Assembly (NCBI GenBank): GCA_050124775.1
Contig: JASFEP010000147.1
Coordinates: 1 to 9,880, forward strand
Source of the DNA: WTAW01 sp050124775
GTDB lineage: Bacteria; Acidobacteriota; Aminicenantia; Aminicenantales; Aminicenantaceae
Direction of reading: 5' to 3'
DNA: 9,880 nucleotides
How positions within the stretch are numbered: position 1 is the first letter of the stretch; the number at the start of each line of letters is the position of its first letter. The notes below the pieces were generated by a model. The model searched no databases, was not told where the DNA came from, and saw nothing but the letters and a program-made list of their open reading frames with translations. Shown here in pieces: positions 1 to 9,778 of the stretch. A program made the position numbers and the translations under genes.

Positions 1-2342
<2,342 letters not shown>

Positions 2343-2346
<4 letters not shown>

Positions 2347-5300
2347 TGGATACAAGGCATGCCATGGGGGGGAAACCCAAGGTTGATTTCGATCAGGTCA
2401 GGATCTCGATCGCCTCACCCGAAAAGATCAAGAGCTGGTCCTGGGGAGAGGTTGTTAAGCCTGAAACGATCAATTACAGAACCTTCAAACCCGAAAAAGA
2501 TGGTTTGTTTTGCGCGAAGATTTTCGGACCCATCAACGACTACGAGTGCCTCTGCGGCAAATATAAACGGATGAAATATAGGGGGATTATCTGCGAACGA
2601 TGTGGTGTTGAAGTTACACGATCCAAGGTAAGGCGCGAGCGCATGGGGCATATCCAGCTGGCATCTCCAGTGGCACACATATGGTTTTTTAAAGGGACTC
2701 CAAGCCGTATCGGTCTGGTCGTGGACCTTTCCATCAAAGATCTTGAAAAAGTCCTCTATTTTGAATCCTACATCGTGATCGATCCCGGGGATACTCCCTA
2801 TAAGGTCAAACAGCTGCTGAGTGAAGAGGAATACAAGGAGGCTCAGGAAAAGTTCGGGGATAAGCTGGAAGTGTCCATCGGTGCGGAAGCGATTAAAAAG
2901 ATCCTTGAGCGGATAGACATCAAAAAAGAGAGTGAGGAACTGCGGAAGCTGATGAAGACGGAGACATCCCAACAGCGGAAACTCCGCCATGCTAAACGGC
3001 TGCGGGTGTTCAAAGCTCTCAAAACCTCTGGGAATCGTCCCGAGTGGATGATCCTGGATGTCATTCCTGTCATCCCTCCTGATCTCCGGCCGCTCGTCAG
3101 GCTGGATGGAGGACGGTTTGCAACTTCCGACCTGAATGACCTGTACCGGAGAGTCATCAACAGAAATAACCGCTTGAAGAAGCTTATCGAACTCAAAGCT
3201 CCAGAGCTTATCATCAGGAATGAAAAGAGAATGCTGCAGGAGGCCGTAGATGCTCTCTTCGACAACGGAAAACGCGGTCGTGTTCATCTGGGAGCGAACA
3301 GGCGACCCCTCAAGTCTTTGAGTGAAGCTCTTCGAGGAAAACAGGGACGGTTCCGGCAGAACCTGCTCGGAAAACGCGTCGATTATTCTGGGCGTTCGGT
3401 GATCGTCGTAGGCCCAGAACTCAAGCTGAATCAATGCGGCCTCCCGAAGAAGATGGCCCTGGAATTGTTCAAGCCCTTTATCTTCCATAAGCTCGAAAAA
3501 GAGGGCCTCGTGCCCAGTGTCAAGATCGCCCGAGAATGGCATGAACAGGAAAAGCCAGAAGTGTGGGATTATCTCGAGGAAGTGGTCAAAGAACATCCCA
3601 TACTCCTCAACCGTGCGCCCACTCTTCACAGGCTCGGGATCCAGGCATTTGAACCGATCCTGGTCGAAGGGAAAGCCATTCAGATCCATCCATTGGTCTG
3701 CGCCGCTTTTAATGCAGATTTTGATGGAGACCAGATGGCGGTGCATATCCCGCTGTCTGTCGAAGCTCAGGTCGAAGCAAGGACACTGATGCTATCCACA
3801 GAAAACATCCTGTCCCCGGCCCATGGCCGACCCCTCGCGATCCCCAGCCAGGATATGGTCTTGGGGTGCTATTACTTGACATTGGAGAGGCCTCGGCAGA
3901 AAGGAGAGGGCCGGGTATTCTCTTCTTCAGATGAGGCACTTTTGGCTCTAGAGAACGGAGAGATCGGACTCCACGCAGGTATCAAGGTCAAGTTTAAAGG
4001 TCCGTTCATGAACCTGTCCATTTACTATGATGACCAGGCCGTTTTGACTTGTCCCATTGCAGACATTGTCGACAAAATCATCGAAACAACTCCGGGAAGG
4101 ATCATTTTTAACAACATTCTTCCCGAGGGCATTCCCTTTGTTAACGGAAAGTTAAAGAAGAAAGGCCTGGAGAGCCTTGTCTATTATTCCTACCTCAAGG
4201 TGGGACACGAGTCCACGATCAGGGTCTTGGACGAAATGAAAGAATTAGGATTCCACTATGCCACGCTGGCAGGTTTCTCCCTGGGGATTGATGATTTTAT
4301 CATTCCTCGCGAAAAGAGGGGTTTGGTGGATAGGGCCCAGAAGGAAGTCCAGAAAATCGAGAATCTCTATCAGGAAGGAGTGATATCATCCAGAGAGCGG
4401 TTCAACCGAGTTGTCGAAATTTGGGGTGGGGTGACAGACAGAGTGTCAAATGCGATGATCGAGCAGATGCGCGAGGTCAGCTTTGAGAGCGATGAATTGA
4501 ATCCTCTCTTCGTTATGGCGGATTCCGGGTCTCGAGGGAATAAGCAGCAGATCCGGCAGCTAGCTGGTATGAGAGGACTCATGAGCAAACCTTCTGGTGA
4601 GATCATCGAGATGCCCATCATTTCGAATTTGCGCGAAGGATTGAACGTTCAGCAGTACTTTATCTCCACTCATGGTGCCCGGAAGGGCCTGGCAGATACG
4701 GCGCTAAAAACAGCGAATTCCGGTTATCTTACGCGCAAGCTTGTCGATGTGGCCCAGGAGGTGATCATCGACGAACACGACTGCGGCACGCTGAAAGGTG
4801 TGAACATCACAGCTATTGTCGAAAACGGTGAGCTTATCGAACCATTCGTTGACCGCGTCGTTGGCCGCATGTCATTGGAAAAGCTGCTCCATCCCGATAC
4901 GAATGAGGTGATCGTCGATGTCAACGAAGAGATCACCGAGGATGTCGCCCAAATATTGGAGCAACTTGGAATCGAACGGATAAAGATACGTTCGGTCCTG
5001 ACGTGTGAGTCTCAGAGAGGCGTTTGTCAACTCTGCTATGGACGTGATATGGCAACAGGCTCTCTTGTCGAGCTCGGGGAGGCCGTGGGGATTACTGCGG
5101 CCCAATCCATCGGAGAACCGGGAACACAGTTGACAATGAGGACCTTCCATGTGGGGGGGATCGCTATGGGAGGTGCCGAAAGGTCAAAGCTGGAGGCCAA
5201 GAATGATGGGATAGTGAAATTCAGCGATAATCTCAAATCTGTTGTCAATAAAGAAGGCTCCATCATCGTCGTGAACAGGAATGCGAGTATCGCCATACTC

Positions 5301-6485
5301 GACCACCGACAGCGCGAAATCGAACATTATCAGGTTCCTTATGGTGCGAACATTCTCGTCAATGACTTGGAGGAGGTCAAGGCCCATCAGGAGTTTGCGG
5401 AATGGGATCCTTTTAATACTTTCATAATCAGTGAGGAATCGGGGATCGTCGAATTTCATGATGTTGTCCTTGGAGCTACGATGGAAGAAGTCCAGGATGA
5501 GTGGACAGGTATGATCACTCCTGTCATCATCGATCCGAAAGACGAGAAGATGCAACCACAGATCCTCATCACGGATAAGAATAAAAAGACCCTTCGGAAA
5601 TATTTTTTGCCCTCTGGGGCTAACCTCGAGGTCAAGGACGCTGATAAGGTTTACGCAGGGACCATTCTTGCGAAGATCCCCAGAGAGGCTGCTCGGACCA
5701 AAGATATTACCGGTGGATTGCCAAGAGCGGAAGAGCTGTTCGAGGCCCGCCGGCCCAAATCTCCTGCTGTCATTTCCGAGATCGATGGTGTGGTGAAGTA
5801 CGGAGGATTAGTCAGGGGCAACCGAAAGCTCACGGTTCATAATGAGCGGGGTGGTGAGAAAGAATATTTTATTCCCAAAGGAGCTCATCTGAGTGCCGGA
5901 GAGGCGGAGAGAGTCCGAGCGGGAACACCTCTTATGGATGGCCCTGTGAATCCTCATGATATTCTTAAAGTTCTGGGAGAGAAAGAGTTGGCGGAGTATC
6001 TTTTGCGCGAGATCCAAGAAGTGTACAGTCTTCAAGGTGTTGCCATAAATGATAAACACATCGAAATCATAATCCGACAGATGCTGCGCTGGGTTAAAGT
6101 CGAAGAAGTGGGTGATACAGAATTCCTGGTCGATGAGCAAGTGGACAAATTCTATTTCCAAGAGGAGAACGAAAAAATCCTGAAAGAGGGAGGGAAACCT
6201 GCCAAAGCCAGACCCCTTCTCCTGGGAATCACTAAGAGTGCTCTAAGCACCGACAGTTTTATCGCTGCAGCTTCTTTCCAGGAAACCACGCGCGTCCTGA
6301 CAGAAGCCAGTTTGTACGGGAAAGTCGACCACCTCCGTCGACTGAAAGAAAATATCATTATGGGACGATTGATCCCAGCCGGCACGGGCTATAAGTTCTA
6401 CCGTGACATCGAGATCAGGGAGGATCGAGAGGAAGAGATCGGAGAGGAAATCGACATTCAGCTCGGCGACTCCGAAGTGAGCTAA
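2343..6485 (+). CDS. rpoC: RNA polymerase beta' subunit
   Basis: Largest RNA polymerase subunit, carrying the catalytic Mg2+ site; 1380 aa against 1407 in E. coli. The N-terminal zinc-binding domain has Cys69, Cys71, Cys84 and Cys87. The metal motif NADFDGD is at residues 457-463, with Asp459, 461 and 463. The bridge-helix region begins near His777 (GARKGLADTALKTANSGYLT). The second zinc site is Cys814, 888, 895 and 898, and the trigger loop has Met932, Arg933 and His936; both sets match E. coli numbering. After TFHVGG, an insertion of about 175 residues (roughly 945-1120) interrupts the trigger loop before DITGGLPRAEELFEARRPK. This is the SI3-type insertion typical of proteobacteria and related Gram-negative phyla. 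No frameshift or missing catalytic residue was found. The gene is translationally coupled to rpoB and is followed by the str promoter rather than a visible terminator. Confidence 0.99.
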
Positions 6486-6530
6486 ATGTTTTAATTTCCT
6501 TGACATAGAAGGGTAAATTTTGCTATTATC
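6483..6530 (+). promoter_or_regulatory. sigma70-type promoter for the str operon
   Basis: A perfect -35 box TTGACA (6500-6505) is followed by an 18-bp spacer and the -10 box TATTAT (6524-6529). The -10 is preceded by TGC (6521-6523), which makes it an extended -10. An A/T-rich, UP-element-like tract (6483-6497) lies just upstream and overlaps the rpoC stop. The likely start is A6536, or A6534. The discriminator CCTGAC is moderately G/C-rich, as in many growth-rate-controlled promoters; that last point is inference. It should let the str operon be transcribed independently of rpoBC. Confidence 0.85.
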
Positions 6531-6533
6531 CTG

Positions 6534-6573
6534 ACATTCGTCTCGTGGTATTTCGCCTGGGCGAGACGGATGT
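6534..6573 (+). promoter_or_regulatory. 5' leader stem-loop at the predicted transcript start
   Basis: Bases 6534-6545 pair with 6562-6573 over 12 bp with one G.U, and a further U.G (6546-6561) can close a 14-nt loop. The stem core CGTCTCG/CGAGACG is perfect. It starts at or within two bases of the predicted start site, so the rpsL mRNA would begin with a hairpin. No U-tract follows (the 3' side runs into AAAATACT), so it is not an intrinsic terminator. An unstructured A/U-rich spacer separates it from the rpsL ribosome binding site. It may stabilise the 5' end or be a binding site for autoregulation by a ribosomal protein; the sequence does not decide. Confidence 0.6.
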
Positions 6574-6592
6574 AAAATACTATCACATAGAT

Positions 6593-6598
6593 AAGGAG
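6593..6598 (+). promoter_or_regulatory. rpsL ribosome binding site (sets the TTG start)
   Basis: AAGGAG lies 8 nt before the TTG at 6607. An in-frame TAA at 6592-6594 leaves only AGT and GAA codons between it and the TTG, so no ATG or GTG start is possible upstream. Confidence 0.85.
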
Positions 6599-6606
6599 TT
6601 AGTGAA

Positions 6607-6996
6607 TTGCCGACTGTTAATCAACTGGTAAGAAAAGGCCGAACGCCGAAAAAATATAAAGGGAAATCTCCGGCTTTGGAAAGATGCCCCCAAAAGAGGG
6701 GGGTGTGTACCCGAGTTTTTACGACAACACCGAAAAAGCCGAATTCGGCGATGCGGAAAGTTGCCAGAGTCAGGCTCACGAATAATATAGAAGTCACGGG
6801 GTATATCCCTGGAGTCGGACACAACCTTCAAGAACATTCGATCGTTCTCATTAGGGGAGGCCGGGTCAAAGATCTCCCCGGAGTCCGCTATCATGTCATT
6901 CGTGGCTCTCTGGATTGCGAAGGCGTCGAAGAGAGGATGAAGGGCCGATCCAAATATGGGAGTAAAAGGCCTAAAGAGAGACGGAGCGCTAGCTAA
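6607..6996 (+). CDS. rpsL: 30S ribosomal protein S12
   Basis: S12 sits at the 30S decoding centre and affects tRNA selection and accuracy; it is the classic streptomycin-resistance locus. The 129-aa product is close to the usual 123-125, with a short basic C-terminal extension. It starts MPTVNQLVRKGR from a TTG codon, which fixes the start because S12 N-termini are highly conserved. Signature stretches are CPQKRGVCTR, TTPKKPNSAMRKVARVRLTN and RGGRVKDLPGVRYH. Lys43, Lys88 and Pro91 carry the residues normally found in streptomycin-sensitive strains, and Asp89, the usual methylthiolation target, is present. It is the first gene of the str operon, and its stop overlaps the Shine-Dalgarno of rpsG. 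Confidence 0.99.
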   Translation: MPTVNQLVRKGRTPKKYKGKSPALERCPQKRGVCTRVFTTTPKKPNSAMRKVARVRLTNNIEVTGYIPGVGHNLQEHSIVLIRGGRVKDLPGVRYHVIRGSLDCEGVEERMKGRSKYGSKRPKERRSAS

Positions 6997-7007
6997 AGGA
7001 GTCACAC

Positions 7008-7478
7008 ATGCCCAGAAGAGGAACCATCAAGAAGAGGAAGTTGAAGCCCGACCACTTCTACAACAGCACGCTCATCTCCAAATTCATCAATGCCGTTATG
7101 AAAAAGGGAAAAAAGAGCCTGGCTGAGAGGATCGTATACAGCTCGATGGAACAGGTGAAGCAGAAAGCCAAAGAAGATCCATTGAAGATGTTCGAAAAAG
7201 CAGTGGAGAATGTGCGGCCCACGCTGGAAACGAAATCGCGGAGGGTCGGAGGTGCGACCTATCAGGTCCCGATCGAGGTTCCTCTAAACCGAGCCACCTC
7301 TCTTGCGGTCCGGTGGATCCTTCGCTATGCGGCGGAAAGGCCGGGAAAAAGCATGATTGACAAGCTGTCGGCCGAGATTTTGGATGCCGCCAACAATCGT
7401 GGTGGAGCGATAAAAAAAAGAGAAGATACACATAAAATGGCAGATGCTAACAGAGCTTTTGCCCACTATAAATGGTAG
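7008..7478 (+). CDS. rpsG: 30S ribosomal protein S7
   Basis: S7 is a primary 16S rRNA-binding protein that nucleates 30S head assembly and lines the E site. At 156 aa it has the common family length. It begins MPRRGTIKKRKLKPDHFYNS and contains RRVGGATYQVPIEV, the basic stretch GGAIKKREDTHKMADANRAF, and the typical end AHYKW. The ATG is 6 nt from TAAAGGAG (6994-7001), which overlaps the rpsL stop. The gap from rpsL is only 11 bp, so the long intercistronic S7 target known from E. coli is not present here. An A8 run (7412-7419) falls within the IKKRED region. Confidence 0.99.
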   Translation: MPRRGTIKKRKLKPDHFYNSTLISKFINAVMKKGKKSLAERIVYSSMEQVKQKAKEDPLKMFEKAVENVRPTLETKSRRVGGATYQVPIEVPLNRATSLAVRWILRYAAERPGKSMIDKLSAEILDAANNRGGAIKKREDTHKMADANRAFAHYKW

Positions 7479-7512
7479 ATTCCCTGATTAAGGATTTTTT
7501 GAAGACCAAAAT

Positions 7513-7516
7513 GGAG
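7513..7516 (+). promoter_or_regulatory. fusA ribosome binding site (sets the TTG start)
   Basis: GGAG lies 7 nt before the TTG at 7524. An in-frame TGA at 7500-7502 and the absence of any ATG or GTG between it and the TTG leave TTG as the only plausible start. The ATG at 7511 is out of frame. Confidence 0.75.
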
Positions 7517-7523
7517 TGCAGAG

Positions 7524-9617
7524 TTGGAACGAGGAATACCTATCGAACAGGTCAGAAACATCGGTATCATGGCGCATATCGATGCGGGGAAGACTACCAC
7601 AACAGAGCGCATCCTGTTCTACTCGGGTATTACTTACAAGATAGGAGAAGTGGATGAAGGCACCGCCGTCATGGATTGGATGGCTCAGGAGCAGGAGCGG
7701 GGAATAACCATCACTTCAGCTGCAACCACTTGCAGCTGGAACAACTGCCGGATCAACATCATCGACACCCCCGGTCATGTGGATTTTACGGTAGAGGTTG
7801 AGCGCTCTCTCAGAGTCCTCGATGGGGCTATCATCATTCTCTGCAGTGTGGGAGGCGTTGAAGCTCAATCTGAAACGGTCTGGCGTCAGGCAGACAGGTA
7901 CAACGTCCCACGGATTGTGTATTTGAATAAGATGGATAGGATCGGTGTGGATCCGGAGAAAGCTATCGAAGAAATGAGAGAAAAATTATCAGCCAAACCT
8001 TTGGTCATCCAAATGCCCCTTGGGCAAGAGGAGGATTTCAGGGGTGTGGTGGATCTCATAGAGATGAAGGAGCTCGATTGGGGAGATGACCTCCTTGGAT
8101 CGACCTATGAGGTCAGGGAGATTTCTGAAGAGAACAAAGAAAAGGCCGAAAAAAAGCGCAGTGAGATGTTGGAAGTGTTGAGCGAAATCGATGATGCATT
8201 GATGGAGCGATATCTGGAAGAAGCGGATATTTCACCGGAAGAGATACGCAGTGCCATCAGGAAAGGCACCATCGCATTGAAATTTGTGCCCATACTGTTC
8301 GGTGCATCATTCAAGAACAAGGGGGTCCATCCCCTGCTTGATGCTGTTGTGTACTATTTGCCCTCGCCCATTGATATTCCCCCGATCGTCGGGCATCATC
8401 CGCGGACACGGAAGGAAGAGATACGACATGCTTCCGATTCAGAGCCCTTTTCGGCACTTGTATTCAAGATTATGAATGATCCCTATGTGGGCACCCTGTC
8501 CTTCGTCCGCGTTTATTCGGGAAAAATTCGTGTCGGGTCTACTGTTTACAACTCGACCAAAGACGAAGAAGAACGGATCACGCGCATACTGGAAATGCAT
8601 TCGAACAAAAGGAAAGATGTCGATGAGCTGTTTGCGGGTGATATTGCTGCTCTCGGTTCTATGAAAAGCCTTTCGACGGGCGATACACTTTGTGCCAAAA
8701 ATAGATCTATAGTGCTGGAAACCATAACCTTTCCTGAGCCTGTGATCTCGGCCCATATCGAACCCAAATCGCGGAGCGAACACGTAAAATTAGCAGACGC
8801 CCTCGAAAAATTAACGAAAGAGGATCCTACATTCAAAGTCCTGCCCGATCCCATGACAGGTCAAATGCTCGTCCACGGTATGGGAGAGCTTCATCTTGAG
8901 ATTCTCATGGACCGGATGGCAAGAGAATTCGGAGTGAAAGCTAACCTGGGGAAACCACAAGTGGCCTACAAGGAAAGTATCACACAGCCGTCGGAGGGTG
9001 TGGGCAATTATACCCGTCAAGTTGGGGGCAAAACACAATACGGCCATTGTGTTTTGAATATCGGCCCCATGGAAAGAGGGCAACGATTCGAATTCCTATC
9101 CCGAATCAAGAAGGACATCATCCCTGGTGAATTCATTGCCTCTATTGAGGACGGAGTCAGGGAGGCGATGGAGGCGGGGATCCTGGCGGGTTTCCCAGTG
9201 ACGGATGTAAGCGTCACTCTCATAGACGGATCCTACCATGAAGAAGATTCCACTCCCATCGCTTTTAAAATAGCAGGTTCTTTGGCCTTTAAGGAAGCGG
9301 CTGTAAAAGCCAGGCCGATACTTCTCGAACCCATTATGGATCTCGTCGTCCTCTGTCCCGATGAATATCTCGGAGATATTGTGAGCGATATCAACGCGAG
9401 ACGGGGCAAGATCGAGGAGATGGGGATGAGCGGGGGATCCCGTCAAGTGAGAGCCCATGTCCCCATGGCTGAGATGTTTGGGTACGCAACGATCTTGAGG
9501 ACCTTGTCTCAAGGGCGAGGTGTCTTTTCCATGGAATTTTTGAAGTATGATGCCGTCCCTCCGAAGGTGAGCGAAGGTATCATCGCAAGGATAGAAGGTC
9601 GTGTGCCTCTTCACTGA
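7524..9617 (+). CDS. fusA: translation elongation factor G (EF-G)
   Basis: Ribosomal translocase GTPase that moves tRNAs and mRNA after peptide-bond formation and helps recycle ribosomes with RRF; cytoplasmic. At 697 aa it has normal family length. Domain I carries P-loop AHIDAGKT (17-24), switch I RGITITSAAT with the Mg2+-binding Thr, DTPGH (81-85), NKMD (135-138) and a G5 element GASFKNKG. A G' subdomain lies at about 160-260. Domain II begins near PFSALVFKIMNDPYVG, followed by domain III (DPMTGQMLVHGMGELHLEIL). Domain IV has the tip loop GSYHEEDS with His572 (E. coli His583). Domain V ends in AEMFGYATILRTLSQGRG. The domain IV stretch QVGGKTQYGHC (499-509) differs from the commoner QSGGRGQYGH. 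The TTG start gives MERGIPIEQVRNIGIMAHID, matching the usual EF-G N-terminus. It lies 45 bp after rpsG in the standard str position, so it is the canonical copy. Confidence 0.98.
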   Translation: MERGIPIEQVRNIGIMAHIDAGKTTTTERILFYSGITYKIGEVDEGTAVMDWMAQEQERGITITSAATTCSWNNCRINIIDTPGHVDFTVEVERSLRVLDGAIIILCSVGGVEAQSETVWRQADRYNVPRIVYLNKMDRIGVDPEKAIEEMREKLSAKPLVIQMPLGQEEDFRGVVDLIEMKELDWGDDLLGSTYEVREISEENKEKAEKKRSEMLEVLSEIDDALMERYLEEADISPEEIRSAIRKGTIALKFVPILFGASFKNKGVHPLLDAVVYYLPSPIDIPPIVGHHPRTRKEEIRHASDSEPFSALVFKIMNDPYVGTLSFVRVYSGKIRVGSTVYNSTKDEEERITRILEMHSNKRKDVDELFAGDIAALGSMKSLSTGDTLCAKNRSIVLETITFPEPVISAHIEPKSRSEHVKLADALEKLTKEDPTFKVLPDPMTGQMLVHGMGELHLEILMDRMAREFGVKANLGKPQVAYKESITQPSEGVGNYTRQVGGKTQYGHCVLNIGPMERGQRFEFLSRIKKDIIPGEFIASIEDGVREAMEAGILAGFPVTDVSVTLIDGSYHEEDSTPIAFKIAGSLAFKEAAVKARPILLEPIMDLVVLCPDEYLGDIVSDINARRGKIEEMGMSGGSRQVRAHVPMAEMFGYATILRTLSQGRGVFSMEFLKYDAVPPKVSEGIIARIEGRVPLH

Positions 9618-9770
9618 CTATAAGGTGTAGTGTGAAACGTAAAATATAAAAAGAGAGAGATTTAAATATGAAAGAAAAGCAAGACAGAGACCGCGAGATG
9701 ATTCGCAGAACATCTTTTGTTACGTTTTCCACTCAGGATTTAAAGATCAAAGAATTAGGAGGTAAGGCGA
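9618..9770 (+). promoter_or_regulatory. fusA-tuf intergenic leader region
   Basis: This 153-bp A/T-rich spacer is the longest gap in the window. It contains a TATAAA (9645-9650) with no convincing -35 box, so any tuf promoter here is weak or of another type. An 8-bp inverted repeat, AAACGTAA (9635-9642) and TTACGTTT (9720-9727), is separated by 77 nt. A 36-codon ORF begins at 9668. No terminator or RNA gene is visible. I read it as a possible tuf leader, without firm evidence of a mechanism. Confidence 0.35.
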
Positions 9771-9778
9771 ATGGCTAA
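9668..9778 (+). CDS. possible 36-codon leader ORF overlapping the tuf start
   Basis: ATG at 9668 opens a 36-codon frame ending at TAA 9776-9778, which overlaps the tuf ATG by 8 bases in another frame. The product would be short and charged at its N-terminus (MKEKQDRDREMIRR) with no recognised domain, signal peptide or membrane segment. Upstream is only a purine-rich AAGAGAGAGA (9651-9660), 7 nt from the ATG, a weak ribosome binding site. The ORF runs through the strong tuf Shine-Dalgarno, where it encodes Leu-Gly-Gly. If translated, it could couple translation to tuf. A frame this short could easily be chance. Confidence 0.25.
   Translation: MKEKQDRDREMIRRTSFVTFSTQDLKIKELGGKANG
9757..9763 (+). 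promoter_or_regulatory. tuf ribosome binding site
   Basis: AGGAGGT, a full-length Shine-Dalgarno, lies 7 nt before the tuf ATG at 9771. It is the strongest ribosome binding site in the window, as expected for EF-Tu. Confidence 0.9.

Noticed and set aside
2415..3746. 443-codon open frame on the minus strand inside rpoC
   Set aside because: It lies in exact codon register opposite rpoC, where antisense stops correspond only to sense codons TTA, CTA and TCA. A gene avoiding those codons gives a long shadow frame, and the rpoC frame here is fully conserved and intact.
6534..6573. Stem-loop considered as a rho-independent terminator for rpoC
   Set aside because: No U-tract follows on either strand, and it lies downstream of a strong promoter reading into rpsL.
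7412..7419. A8 runs here in rpsG and at 122-129 in rpoB as programmed slippage sites
   Set aside because: Both frames continue correctly into conserved protein, and short A runs are expected in Lys-rich coding sequence. Nothing suggests a functional alternative frame.
7472..7657. 61-codon frame bridging rpsG and fusA, including an ATG at 7511
   Set aside because: Most of it overlaps conserved fusA coding sequence in another frame, and its product resembles no known protein. The GGAG at 7513 serves the fusA TTG.
9096..9614. 172-codon minus-strand frame opposite the end of fusA
   Set aside because: It is a shadow of EF-G domains IV and V with no independent support.
9717..9745. Possible tuf promoter TTGTTA with TTAAAG
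   Set aside because: The -10 match is poor and the site was not better than chance in an A/T-rich gap.
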